Assembly (NCBI GenBank): GCA_038496675.1
Contig: CM076660.1
Location: forward strand, 3,716,267 to 3,780,266
From: Rachycentron canadum
Taxonomy: Eukaryota > Chordata > Actinopteri > Carangiformes > Rachycentridae
DNA: 64,000 bases
Reading direction: 5' to 3'
The position numbers were made by a program, and so were the translations under genes. Shown piece after piece: positions 1 to 12,757 of the stretch. Positions within the stretch are counted from its first letter, which is position 1. Every line of letters begins with the position of its first letter. The notes below the pieces were generated by a model that saw nothing but the letters and a program-made list of their open reading frames with translations, was not told the origin of the DNA and did not search any database.

Positions 1-541
1 GTTCCTGGGCCACTGTGAGGCACAACCACCACCATGACAATGGCTTTTCTGGACCCAGGAAGTAAATTCAGACTCGTGTTCCTTTGGTGAAACTAAAGGT
101 AAAGCTCCTGAATTCCTGTAAAAAAAAAAAGTTTTCTGGGTTTGTGGGGGGGGGGGGGAAGTGGCTGCAGTAGCAGTTACTCAACACGTCTTACAGCTAT
201 CTCAAAGCTATAAACTGGACGGCTGTTACTGTAAAAAAAGCTCCAAAAAATACTGGGTTTCCAATAACCAACTTATTCTCTTACTGAATTTTTTTTTCTT
301 AGAAGCAAAGCCCCACCAGCTCACGATGCAACAGGAGTGAAGAACCTTGTTCTGTACACACCGTGTCCACTGTTGTCTACCATCTAATCCACTTTACACT
401 GTGGCATTAATCCAGATTATAAAATTAGAGTGCGCTCAGTAATCAGCGATGGTTAATCAAGTGTCAGTAATACCGCGCTCGCACGGTAAATAACAGGGCT
501 AATTAAGCAATGCAGAGTTTTATGGCATTTTACTGGGGCTG

Positions 542-543
<2 letters not shown>
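1..543. other. non-coding
   Basis: No supported gene. It contains a G13 run (146-158) and a block at about 425-540 of ordinary complexity with GGTTAATCAAG and GCTAATTAAGC homeodomain-like motifs. Confidence 0.6.

Positions 544-579
<36 letters not shown>
544..579. repeat. T36 homopolymer
   Basis: Longest homopolymer in the window. No pol III boxes were seen next to it, so it is not clearly a SINE tail. Confidence 0.98.
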
Positions 580-585
<6 letters not shown>

Positions 586-1498
586 GGAGTGTGAACAAAT
601 AACTTCCACGACTCCCTCCTGGCACCTGCTCAGTGTGGTGGGCTCGGGTAGAGTGGGAGTCAGTCCTCGGTGCAGAGCTGTGTCGGATGCCGTTGGCCAC
701 ACGTCAGCTGCCCGACTTGGCTGAATATTGCGCCGACTGCTGCTGCAGCCCACCGTCAAGTCCTAGGAGGTGGATCTGGTTATACGGCGGCCCCTGTGCA
801 CTGGGGACAGGGCATCATGCTCCACACTAAATATACCAAAGAAGGAAAAAACGACCCCCACCCCCAACAACCAAAATTGCCATCCGCAATTACATACACA
901 AGCGCCTTCATTTCTCTCTTTTCCTTTTTTTAAAAAGCAATTACCATGTAAATATCAACGCTGTGTGTCTATGTGTGTAGTAGGAGACATACAAAAACCT
1001 AAATGTCATTCTTTCTGTTTCTCACCCACAACCACACTTTTTATTCATTTATTCATTCTTCTTTTTTTTTTTCCTCCTGTGTGTTTAATTTATCTTGTTA
1101 TGTGTTTGGCCATTGTTACATATTTCTTCACTTCACCCAATAAAGGATTCAAAAAAAGAAAGGAAAATAACTATCATCCATCCGTCCTGGCTCAAGCTCA
1201 TACTTTTCCATGTTTAATTAGCGCACTCGGTCGGTTCCTTGTACAAGTGAACGACAAAAGACACAAAAGGAGAGTGTGTGTCTATTTGTGTGCACACACC
1301 TTCTGCTATGAAGAGCCAACAGAGGCAAAAGGGGCAGATGTAAAGATGCAGGTTCGACACCGCGTCAGTCAAATAGCAACATTGTTGGGAGCATGTCGTG
1401 AGCTGTATTGGAGTTTCAACAGCAAGGAAAAAAAAACAAAAAAAAACAACTTTGTAGAACTTGGAAAGCAGCCAACCTCCATATCCCCAGCTGTTGTC

Positions 1499-1499
<1 letters not shown>
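580..1499. other. non-coding
   Basis: No supported gene. A long open frame here (770-1591) runs into the (CA)n tract and encodes low-complexity residues only. Confidence 0.6.
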
Positions 1500-1535
<36 letters not shown>

Positions 1536-1569
1536 ACACACACACGCACGCACACGCACACACACACAC
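1500..1569. repeat. (CA)n microsatellite
   Basis: About 70 bases of CA units with a few interruptions (GACA, CGCA). It produces spurious His-Thr and Cys-Val frames on the two strands. Confidence 0.98.
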
Positions 1570-1979
1570 TCTTGGTCCTGCCAAAGTCTGAGTGAGGAGT
1601 TCGCCCTCTACACGGTCGCTCTCTTAAACTCGAGAGATCCACGGAGGGCCCAGACAATCTAAGGTTTTCATTCCAGTCAAGCACCACACTAGAAGATTTC
1701 ACTGATGAGCGGCAACAGAGGAGGGAGGTAATCAGCAAAAACACTTGTGTGACGCTTGGCTGAGACTGAAATCTGCTCACTTCTGGGCGTCACAAGGACC
1801 TTATTTTTCATCATCTGATACAGCTACAGTTACTATTGCAATCCACGTGTCAGATGCTGGGAAACATTAACATGACGACGTTGTGCGATTATGAAAATCC
1901 ACTTTTTCCTTTTTTGAGTCCAAATAACACCACAGGAAATAAACATCCTGTGCGTTTGCCATGTAATCCATCTATTCAA

Positions 1980-2160
1980 TTATGTGATTGACAGAAAATT
2001 AGGCAGCTTGTCATATGGATTTAAATACTTTTAAAGCATAAATGCCAAAAAAAAAAAAAAAAAAAAAAAAAAACAACTCTTAAATGTGAATCTTTAGTTT
2101 TCTTCCTTCTTTGGATTTCAATTGATTAATCAAGAATATAATTGTCTGTTCCAGCCACAA
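1980..2160 (+). mobile_element. same interspersed repeat family, copy 3, interrupted by A27
   Basis: GTGATTGACAGAAAATTAGG, then GCATAAATGCCA, then TCTTAAATGTGAATCTTTAG and TGTTCCAGC follow the 5' half of the family seen at 31275-31560. A run of 27 A at 2047-2073 lies inside. Strongly diverged. Confidence 0.4.
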
Positions 2161-3244
2161 TGACTAACATCAGCTCAGCAGCTGCACAGAATTTATACGA
2201 GTTTTAAAAACTGCCAATCACTGTCATAATCATACATTACTGTAAAATGTAGTTCAGACATGGGCCTTTTGAACATGTCACATATGATTGATTTGATCCT
2301 GTTAAGTTATAGGAGGCAAATTAAACTCTTTAATGCGTTTCCTCTAATATTTTTAGTTCAACGGGCAGACGGTTACAGAATAAATAGTAGATCAATATTG
2401 GTTGCCTGATAACAGTCATGTTTATATGTTTTACCCACAGATTAAACCACCTCTTAAAACACGTCTATTATTTTAGCTGACTCAGCCATCTTTGTTGTCA
2501 TTGAGCTGAATGCTCTCTCTGACACAGCATTAGTGTCCATGTGATTAAACTCAGATACCGTTTCAGTCTAAATATTTAGTCAAGGAGGGATTCTGTCCTT
2601 TCAACTCTCACCATGAGTATTATGTCAGTGTGGGGACCTTTCATAGTTTACCTCGTGTAGAGCCCCCAGCAGAAATTCTCCAATCAACCCACGCATGCAC
2701 AGATGTGATAAGAGCCCAGACTTTGCGAATGTTTCAGACCACTACTCTGTTAGTCTCTGATGAATGTGTTGACCACGCACGAGTCACATTCCAGCCTAAT
2801 ATCTATTTACAGTCAACCAAACCAAAAACCCCTTAGACAGGCAGTCAGGCAGACAGACAGAGGTCAATACGTAGAGTCAATAAAATCTAATGAAACCTCA
2901 CACCTGCACGCACCACTGGACAAATTCCACACACGACCCCCATGGACGCCAATACGCTCTTTCATCAGCACAACATAACAGGAGGCAGCAATAACGCCTG
3001 CAGGTCATTGCTTTGCCATTCCAATCAATTAGTATGTGATAGAGCAGAAACAAACAGGTCACTTGATAGTTTGTTGCATTGGAATGACTCTCCAAGATTG
3101 TCCAATTTGTGCGTTTATTGTCTTTTCTGAATTCATCAGCACTGGTGTGACATTATGATTTAAACATTAAGGAATGGCAGCAACATTTTTATCAGCTTGG
3201 CAGGTTTGCAACGTTAAAAAACAGCCAAATTAATACATGGAAGA
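2161..3244. other. non-coding
   Basis: Nothing recognised. Small frames only. Confidence 0.6.
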
Positions 3245-3460
3245 TCAACCAAGTAAACACTGGCCCATTAAATGCAGCGATAAAGTGAGAGACAAAAGAG
3301 TGGCCCATTAAAAAGTAAACACTCATCGGGTAAATACTGGCCCATTAACTACAAACAGACTGAGCCATTAAGTGCCAAGATAGAGTGACAAATTACGTCT
3401 TGCCCGACATATAATTGAGACAGTATGAATGGAGATCGGCTCATTAAATATTAAGTGTGA
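3245..3460 (+). repeat. degenerate minisatellite, cluster 1
   Basis: The phrase (A)AACACTGGCCCATTAA recurs with drift: near 3255, 3301, 3336, 3361 (GAGCCATTAA) and 3437 (CGGCTCATTAAA). Spacing varies from about 35 to 75 bases. No coding potential. Confidence 0.6.
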
Positions 3461-3650
3461 CCGACGAAAATTTATTCCTAAACGTACAAAGAGAGAAAAC
3501 ATAAACAAACATTGGCCTAAATGCTCACAGAGATAAACCTGTTTAAAAGGTTTTATTTCACCAGTGGAGTCCAGGCTAGGACCCAACATCTTTAGGTAGA
3601 AAACAATCTGCCACTGGATATTTAGTTGTTTTCAGAGCTTAAATTAGGAT

Positions 3651-3740
3651 CAGTAGCGGCGGTTCCCAACCTGTGGGCCGAGACCCACTGGTGGACCACG
3701 AAGGTATTGCAAGTGGGCTGAAAAATCCATTGCAAAACAG
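3651..3740 (+). mobile_element. hAT-like transposon end
   Basis: CAGTAGCGGCGGTTCCCAAC followed by CTGTGGGCCGAGACCCA has the form of a hAT (Charlie-type) terminal inverted repeat, CAGNGGTTCCCAACC. A matching inverted end is not seen nearby, so it is a fragment or a solo end. Confidence 0.4.
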
Positions 3741-4420
3741 AACAATTTTGTGTAGATGTAATCATAAGTATAAATACACATTATTTGTTTTCTATCTGAG
3801 CTAAAAGATTACAACTACGGCAACAACTCGAGTATCAAAGTAGTCGGTTGGTTAGCAAGAGGAAGAACGGAAAGGAAAGAGACAGATGGTGAAGTGACAG
3901 GTGACCTCTCCCCTGTCAAAAAAAAAATCAAATAAAACCGAGCTTTTCATTTTCATTTAAGAGAAATATTTTTGGGCAGATTTACAAGTCAGGGACACGA
4001 GTGAAGCTTCACTACACGAGGAAGTGCACCTTGATGTTAGTATTAAGAAATAAGTGCAAGCACATCAAGTAGAGACGTGCAACCAAAGTGCACAGTAAAT
4101 GCTAGCGAGGCATGTTAGGGTGTTACAGGAGGAGATGGTGTCAGAAGAGATGGGTTTTTCAAGAGATTCTTGAAGATAGAGATGGACGCCCCTGCTCCGA
4201 AAACATTTGGTTGCTCAGTCCCATCTAACTCCTGGAAAACATGAAAATCCTTTTGATATTGGAAGAGAAACTTAGGTATTAGTTTTTCCCATCACACTGA
4301 TGAATGCCAACTCTACAACCTACAACCTCGGTATTGTTGTGAAGAGTAAGACCTAAACCCTTTCCCAGAAAGCAGCTGCCAGTGTTTAATGGCTGAGTGC
4401 TTACTCAGTCCGTCTGTCAG

Positions 4421-4545
4421 AGAGACCAACTAAACACTGGCACATTAAATATTCAGACCTACTGACTAAACACTAGCTCATTAAAAGCTAAGGCAGACCA
4501 ATAGACTAAACACTGGCCCATCAAACGCTGTGGCAGACAGACGGA
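4421..4545 (+). repeat. degenerate minisatellite, cluster 2
   Basis: Three units of ACTAAACACTGGCCCATTAA-type text begin at about 4429, 4464 and 4504, about 35-40 bases apart and better matched than in cluster 1 at 3245-3460. Confidence 0.6.
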
Positions 4546-7500
4546 CCCGGCAGCACAGCATCTGTTCAGCATTTTTCGTTCAGGCTGTGGGGGGGGGGGA
4601 TGCGCTCGCCACTTGACCCTAGAAGTGCCGTCCCTATCACTACCAACAGCTGAGAGAGCAGCATGAAGCCGGCCTCATGCTGGTCGCAAGATTTTGGATG
4701 TGGCGCCTTGATACGAGGGTCCGCCTGATTGCAAAGAAAAAAAAAAAAAAAAAATTCTGCAGGTTGCTGTGATTTGAGGCGTGCAATGTTATCAACTACA
4801 GGCTGTTTCTAAAGTACTTGGTTAAAAAAAAAAAAAATATGGCATTTAGCAGATTCAAAGAAAAACATGACAGACAACTGACACATGCTACGAAAAAAAA
4901 AAAAAAAAAACTTCTTACCAAGACTACATTCAGTAAACATTGTTTTGGTGAAAGAATTACTGCTAATGTATACTGTTGTGGTTTGTATTTATGCCAGCAA
5001 TGCAAGTTATCGCTTTTGATGTAGCTGTCACGATTGGAATAATAAGTGGAGAAATGTTCCGAGGAGATGAATTGAAAAAAATGGGGGTTGAAAAGAAGCA
5101 CTCACAGTCACGATGGAGGGAAAAGATAAAGGGAAGGAGAGTGAAAAACAGAGAGGGAGAGTACTAGCAAGAGATTTGAAGAAAAAAAAAAAAAATGTAA
5201 GTGAGGAAGATGGAGAGTGACAGACACACTGAAGTTTGACGTGAAATCAGCCTAGTTTAGATTTAGGAGTTGAGATTTCCATAACAGGGCTGGTTTTCAA
5301 CTACACCCAGACAGAGTTCCTATGATTTTATGCTCAGGCACTTACCGCACCAGGATGGAAAACCATTTATAGGCTCCCGAAAGCTCCTGTCAAAATGCAC
5401 GAAATGGAGGGTCACAGAGCTGGTGAAAGCCTTGTAATTTCATCAAGTCCACTGGGCACTGTGGGGCTTAAGGGCAACACCAAAATGATAACTTGTGAGG
5501 GTAGAAGGTAATTTAGGTCCAGCCTTCGGGGGGAAGAGGATGCAAAAGCAGAGCTTGTTTGAGCAACCCCCGAGAGATCAATGCAAGGGGCTTAGTGCGG
5601 GGGAACCACAAAATAAAGCTGTAACTCAAACTCAGGATGGGCTCTGCACTGTCCCTGAGGTGGAGGAGTCTGTAATCCACGATCTGACAATAAACTTGTG
5701 CTGGGCACAACACCACAAGCAACATCTAAAAAGGTGTGCGAGTTTGTTTGTGCTTGGTTTAGTCGCGGGTGTCAGGGCAGATTCTTGTTTTATTCTTGTG
5801 TTCACTTTGGGCAGATTAAAGCAAAAGTAGAAATCTGGATTTATAGTTGATGTGGGCTGTTAATGGCTGACCCGCAGTGTGGGTTTTTATTCATCAGCTC
5901 ATGTCAGATTTCACCCGTTGATTTGCTCTAAATACGAATATGGTATTTGTTACATATGTGATCGGGCCATGTCGGGTAACTGTATGAATGTGTTATAAGT
6001 GGAGGTGGGAAGATGTGCTCTGTCTCATTACTGAATATGACACTGTCCTTTTGTTCACCGTTGGAGGTTTGTAGTGTCTTAATGTGTTAATTACTGAACT
6101 GAGCTTTTCTTCAACCTAACATTGTCTTCACTCTCAATAACCTCAACCAGCATCAAGAAACTTGTGGGAGAAAATACGAGAAGCTGAGCTATAACCCCTT
6201 AACACACAACTATAAATCTACTTTAGTAGCAAGGTTACACTTTGGGCTCAGTCCAGGTTTCTGTAAGTTACAAAATGCCTTCCTACACTTTCCACCTCAA
6301 GCAATGGTTCCCCAGCACAACGGTAATTTGTTTCGACAAGATTCAGGTACGAGATGCAAGTCATACCTTCCTTAGTCTGTTAAGGTAGAGTCACACCCGG
6401 ACCTTGAAGGTAGAGTTCATGTTGGGATTCGTCAAACTGTAGTTAGGATAATAACAATATTAGAATAATACAACATCATTTAGGAGTACAGAGATTTGCC
6501 TTTGGCCTCACAGGCTGGTTACCGACATGAAGCAGCAGGTGAGCGGTTGCATCGCGTCCTGGAAACCTCCAGCGGTCGGAGCCAAGTGGGAACAATGTGC
6601 TTTCACAAGAACAAGGAAACCAACACGTGGGAACTCATCTGAGGTACATTTTTGCAAAAGGAGAACCGGTTTTGTGGTTTATCGTCTTTGGAATTGGATG
6701 TTTGAGGATTGGGGCCTGAAATGAAAGGGCTGAAGTTTGAATTTAGTCCAGTTTGAATAAGGGTAAAGGTCCAAGATGAGGTTGGGGCCTTGGGCAGGGG
6801 GATGCTTTACATCTTGGGCCCCGTTCTGTATATATATGCGTGTGTTGTATAAACGCTGCAACAGTAATCGCACCACTACACAAAGACGTGTCGCTATTAT
6901 CCAGCCATGCAACAAGGTCTTCAGAGACACTTTATCACACACGGTATATTTGAATACAGAGAGCGATGCAAAAGTCATAAAGACAAAAATCCCGAAAATA
7001 ATGTTTTTCATTTTAACCTTCACAAATCTACAAGAGGCTGACTTTGTATACTTTCTTATTTCCATAGAAAATATTGCTTTGTTATTTTTACATGGATTTA
7101 TTTACACCTGGGATCTGTGCAGGTGGGAATTTAGGACCACGGTATCAGATGAAGGTTATCCATTATATTTAAATTGGGAAATATAAACTGTGCTGAATGC
7201 AAACCAGAATACATTTCCTACATTTGGGTCATTACAGTAAATAAAGCAATGTCAACAGTGCTTCCACTCTGAAAGCAGACTGTGTCTTGGTCTAATAACA
7301 TGAATGAAAAGGAAATGAGCAACATGCAAAATTAATAAGGAAAAGTGAGAAACTGTAAATGTGTAAAATAGCTGGACGTTAACAGCATTCTCGCCTCAGT
7401 TATTATCTATTTCTACGTGTTACCTCAGTGTGAATGTAATGCAGTAAAATTCGCACCATCACAGTGAATTATCCATCTCTTTAAACTGGCGGTGTGTATG

Positions 7501-8706
7501 TGTTTGGGTGTATTAGACTACTGAAGCTTCAGCTAAGCTTTTACATCTCCAGCATAATCGCCATGACAGAGCCGAGGTTAAAACGCAGCCAGATGTAACT
7601 TCTGGTGCTAGATGATGATGATGGTGATGACAAAGTGTATTTCATATAAAAGTACCTGGACTTTCCAACAGTTTTGGATTAAATGATCAACTGTTTAGAA
7701 TTTTTTTTGTATTTTAGTAAATGTAGATTTTTTATTTTTAAATAAATGGACTCCAGCTGCGTCAGTGTTTCCACCAAACTCAACAGAAGCTTAAGAGAGA
7801 TTTTTAAGGAGGGACTGATTAAAACAGAGACTACATGATGCCGAATAACATTTTTCTCCCGTGTTCCAGTGCAGCCGGCGTGCTGGCAGCCGCTCTGCTT
7901 CATCTTAATTTCTAATGAAAGTCCATGTCTTCAGAATGGGAAACACGTGCTGGGTGTCAGAAAGGTGCAGGAGGAGGCTCTGCACCGTGTCACTTTGAAT
8001 GAAATGACACAGAGCATACAATCTGCCACTCAAACATCACACACACACACACAGTCGAGAGTGTGGAGGCAGGAAGCAACATGAGGGATTTACTGGTGAA
8101 ACCATGGGTTTCGCGTTTTTAATTTTCCTTCAGTGTGATGTCTGGATGGTTTAGAGTCATCACCACCACCACCACCATTATCTGAGCTGCTCCTGCGTCT
8201 TCCATTGTTGAGGAGCCGTGTGGTTTTGAGAAGCAATCAATTACAACTCAAGCAGGACTCATTTAAAATCTGTTTGATGGTTCTTGCACACACTCATTTC
8301 TAACCGTGTTTCTGCAGCGCTGTGGTTCTGCAGTGAAACTGATGAGTCAAATCTCCCTCATAACTAAGAGGGTGATGGTCAAATCTGCGAAGGCAGCGCT
8401 CTACAATCCAACTCAGTAAAACCTGTTCAGATTCCAGATATGACAGTGTTTTGCATCATTTTGACATGAAAGTCGACAAATACAGGTGTTAGCAATGACA
8501 CGGATTAGGGCTCCATTCCATTTAGGTTTGAGAGCCAGGTTCCTGCTATTGCTCAAGTGTAAGAGGAGGTCGCTAAATACCTGCTGCTGATTTGTCTCTG
8601 TTTTTTAATCCTGCTACACATTTCCTGTATTTTCTGGTTGTCTTCTAATAAAGAGACTGAGAAATAATTATATATGTCATTATAGCATTGATAAAACAAT
8701 AAATCT
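4546..8706. other. non-coding
   Basis: No supported gene. A runs lie at 4737-4754, 4824-4836 and 4893-4910. Overlapping frames on opposite strands at 6679-7186 (about 130 codons each) show no domain and are probably chance. The stretch 5350-5450 has mixed-complexity sequence (CCCGAAAGCTCCTGTCAAAA) that could be regulatory. Confidence 0.55.
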
Positions 8707-8745
8707 AAGGGTGGACTAAGTCTTTTGCACAGTACTGTATGTATT
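8707..8745. mobile_element. Tc1/mariner-like terminal sequence
   Basis: GGTGGACTAAGTCTTTTGCA followed by CAGTACTGTATG reads on the minus strand as CAGTACTGTGCAAAAGACTT. This is close to a terminal inverted repeat common on fish Tc1-like elements. No transposase frame or partner end was found within a few kilobases. Confidence 0.35.
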
Positions 8746-11700
8746 TAATCATTTGAGTATTAGGATATTGGGACCAATGTTGCATATCAGGGTCGCTTTA
8801 TGGCCATATTACATCTTTAGAGGATGTGATAATGTCAATATTTCTATAGTGCGATATAATTACAATTCTAATTTATACTTCACATTTATATGACTTATTC
8901 ATATGGACCAGACCTCCCATCCCTTTGTTTTAGGACAATAAGAGTAAATGAAAAGTGAATTTTGTCTAAAAATGAACGACCAGGACTAAAATCTTAAAAG
9001 GTTTTTATTTGTCTCGAATTTAGATCAATTAGTGTGCTTAAATCTACAGATAATATCTTTAAATATATTGATTGTTGTGTTGTATTGATTGTGAAGTGAG
9101 GAATTGTCAAAGTAATTTTCCTCACATTTATTTATTCCAGCTTTTAGATTCAGATGCTGTACCCATTTTATTTTATTTTATATTTTTGCTTTGTGATAGT
9201 CAAATTAGTAGCTTAGTAACTTCAAGTTTGTTTGGGTTTTTTTCTTTATTTTTTTATTTTATTTGAGTGGGTATTGGTCTGAATACAGTACATACATGTA
9301 CTAATTAAACATTATGTACAATATCTTAATGTTTCAACTACTGCTCAGACAAAATAAGTAATTTAAACACATACCCTCGGAAAATGATGATCGTTCATTA
9401 TTCTATGCTTAAAATTGAAAAAAAAACTTTAATCGTGGCAGTTAAGAAAAAAAAAACAACAACAAAAATCCATGCAAAATGTCCTGGGAGCCAGTGAGAG
9501 CTAGACTTAAATGTCTTTGTGCGACTCCTGATGGGACGCAGACCTTAAATGACCACAGGATACGGTCTTCAGGATACAAGGATTCGCTCCACTTGCCCTC
9601 AACAAGGAAGATGAAAGAAGACACAAACAAAAAGACACTGACAATGTCCAATCTGGCCAGTCCATTATGGAGGGGAGCAGGGGAAAGAAATAGGCCTGGA
9701 TAAGTCTTCACATCTTAAGTCCTTCCTTAGAAAATAAGCACCGAATGAAAAGACTTTCACCGAGGCCTGCAGAGCTCAGAAAAGCATTTTTTTTTTTTTT
9801 TTTTTTTTTAATATAAAGAGGGCAACAAGGAAATCTGTGAAAAAAGGGCATCCGATTTGTTTTCTTCTGGTGCACTTAGTAAGCACGCAAGCATTTCGAT
9901 TTGCCCTACGAGCACATGTTGTCAACTGGATGGAAAAAGGAGCCAGATAGCAGGGGGCGGAGGTGGGGTGGGGGGGTAATGGAATTAAACACTCCTTTAA
10001 ATCCAATTTGGTGACATCTGGTGCCATTCGAGTGCTTTGAATAGTTTCCAAAGTCTAAAGTGAAACGCATTAATAATTTACGCTTTTCTTCGTGTGCTTT
10101 CTTTGTGCTGGAGCCGTTCATCACGTTTCAGACTCACGACGCAGCAGCTTCGAGACAGAAAGTGAGCAGTTTTCACATGTGAAGTTATCCGATTTAGAGT
10201 TTTTTGGTTTTTGTTTTTAAAACGGGCATTAATTTTTTTTTTTCTTCTTCTTCTGTTTCATTTCCGTGGAGTCACGTTATGTAAACACTAACACGTCAAA
10301 GTGACACGAAAAATTCTGTTTAACGTTGGTAAATCTGTCACAGAATGTGTTTTCTGTGCAAGTGAAGAAATGTAAACCCACAATTTGTCCCTCCATCATT
10401 AGTCTTTACCTGTAATCAGGCGAATGCCCCACATTACAAAGAGAGCGTCAGGAACAGTGCTGGCTGAGGCCGAACTAGATTAGAGCTGGTTTTAAATCAC
10501 TCGGAAAATGTTTAAAAAATATACAGTATATATATGTATAAAACACATATCGCTGATTTGCACTGTTATTATAGAAAGTCACTTTCTAACTGATAGAAAA
10601 GACCAGACATTAACCAGGCTGCTCACTATATCATGTCCGTTATAAACTAATGAATAATGTTGACTGATAACAGCCCACTGCATCTACACATTTTTTATAT
10701 TTACATTTGCTTGTATTAACAATGAATACAAAGGCTCATGTCAACAGGTTGCTCACTGTGTTGCATTCACAGATTTAACCCTCAGCTGCGTGTATTTTAG
10801 TTTTACACACTGGACTTACTACTCCGTGTTAAAGTGTTTTCTATATGCTGGTAAAATATGAGCTGTACCTGAGCCATTTGTTTGTCTGCCACAAAATGGA
10901 TTAATGTAGCCTTTGAAATTTACCTCTGACACATTGCAAATCAAATCTGCACTGAGATTTGAGCACGCAGCTAAATCAGTATTCACTGCAGACGCCTTTC
11001 ATGCAAGCAGAACATGAAAGGATTGAATATACAAAAAAATAAATAAATAAATCACATTCCAATTATTTTTGTCAGATTTTGTGATATGAGGCGCGATTTC
11101 AGTCATTTTTGCATTTCAATTTCACTGGGAAAAAAAATATATATATAAAAATGATGTTAATGTGATCTTTGCCGTGGCTCACTCCAAACAAGCGTGTTCT
11201 CCCTTTTTGTCTGGAGAGTATGACGGGCAGGCTGCGCCATCACCACAGCAACTGCTGAGCTTCATTCACGTCGCTGCGGTTTTCTGTGGGTGTTGCGCTT
11301 GGCCAGATTGTGATTTCAACAATTTTTCAATCAATTGTTCAGCCCTAAAACATCAATGAACAACACTGAAGCATCACATCCATCAAACGTTCCAGCGCGT
11401 TCATGGAAATACAGCTGCCGGACAACAAGGGTGCTTTGCCAAAGACGAAAAGAAAATGTTGTGATCTTCTGTCATATTTGGAGACAAGGCGAGTGACATT
11501 TATTATGCTAAAAACTTGTCTCTGAAACAGGAGCACCACAATGAAATGTGGTCATGGTTGAATTTCTCTCACCTGACCCGGCTCTTAGTGGCTCTGTGAG
11601 CAGCTCACCTGCCCAACATGCATGTGATGTTAAAATGGCGGGATGCGGACTTGCACTTGTTGCACTTTCTCTGCCAAAATCAAATAAAAACCCAAGTTAA

Positions 11701-12689
11701 TTGTGTCCTCATCAAAACACGAGACAGCTGCATTCAGTGCAGTCACTACGCAGGTCCATCCGCTCTGTCTCCGTCAAGAGAGACAAACATTTACTGAGCC
11801 AGACGCCTCCAGTTGAAGACAGCATTGTGGGGGGATAAACAAAAAGATCAAGTCTCTGCACACACTGAGCTTATATGTCGCCAACACAACTGACAGGAAG
11901 GATGAATGATAAATAGTTCAGTGGAACATGGCATGCCTCTCTGCTGAATAACACGCCAGCACAAGGGAAACCTTTGTCATGCACCTCGCCACCTGATGTT
12001 CTGTGCATTTAATAAGGCTGAAAGAGCCTCATCTTTACAGTTTGCTGCATTCCTGTGCAAGTTTATCTATGGAGGTGCCGGAGTAGATGAAAACAACATC
12101 AGAAGTGATAGCGATAGGGCATGTGTGCTGAAGCTCTGCTGTAAATCCATTCAGGAAAAAAAAAAACAAAAAAAAAACAGACATCAGTATTGTGGTTTTT
12201 GTTTGGCTCCGACAGCCGGAGCTCTGCGATATACAGTGTGATAACAAATCAATCCCAATGTACATTAAAAGTCGAGAAGGCCAGCAATGTTGACAAGTCT
12301 TTCGTGGCTGCCCAGGTCATTGGCAGGAATGGGAAAGAATATCAGCACCACAGAAAAAGGGCGTTGGTAATTGACAGTTATCAAACACAGAGTAAGAGAA
12401 ACAGTCTTGAATTCACGTACACAGAGAGAAGCCAGTGTGAACAGGAAGCAGATCATTTACTCTGCTGTTCCCCCTTCCTAGTATTTTCTGCAGTTAACCA
12501 ACTTTGCAGTTGTAGTGGGGAAATACAACTGCACAACAGCTGCTAAAAAGCCAGCAAGGTCAGCAGCACTTTCATTCAGCCGCCACGAGGCTTTGACCAC
12601 TAGTAGTTTGACTGATGAGACTCAATCAGGGAGCGACCGTAGGCATCTTCATCATCCTTTTCAAAAGTCTCTCAGGTGACAACACAACC
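8746..12689. other. non-coding
   Basis: No supported gene. Contains T23 at 9787-9809, a G-quadruplex motif at 9953-9976, AT-rich tracts near 10510 and 11130, and a short TTCAATCAATTGTTCAGCCC piece (about 11327-11346) that may be the end of another interspersed repeat. Confidence 0.55.
9953..9976 (+). other. G-quadruplex motif
   Basis: GGGGG, GGGG and a run of seven G are separated by seven bases and one base. The long run can supply two of the four tracts. Confidence 0.5.
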
Positions 12690-12757
12690 CCACGGTTTTC
12701 AAACTAAAAGCACGTCAGCAGCGTTTCCAAAAGTCTCCATATTAGGGGCTCGAAAGA
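12690..12757 (+). mobile_element. interspersed repeat fragment (copy A)
   Basis: CACGTCAGCAGCGTTTCCAA followed by AAGTCTCC and GGGGCTCGAAAG matches, in inverted orientation, the segment at 42625-42731 (GGTCAGCAGTGTTTCCAAAA on its minus strand). The text resembles a hAT-type non-autonomous repeat of fish; the family is inference. Confidence 0.35.

Noticed and set aside
770..1591. Plus-strand frame of 273 codons
   Set aside because: It runs through poly-pyrimidine and (CA)n DNA, has no recognisable domain, and overlaps an equally long minus-strand frame caused by the same repeat.
1214..1780. Minus-strand frame of 188 codons
   Set aside because: Its centre is the Cys-Val translation of the (CA)n tract; the rest has no domain or splice context.
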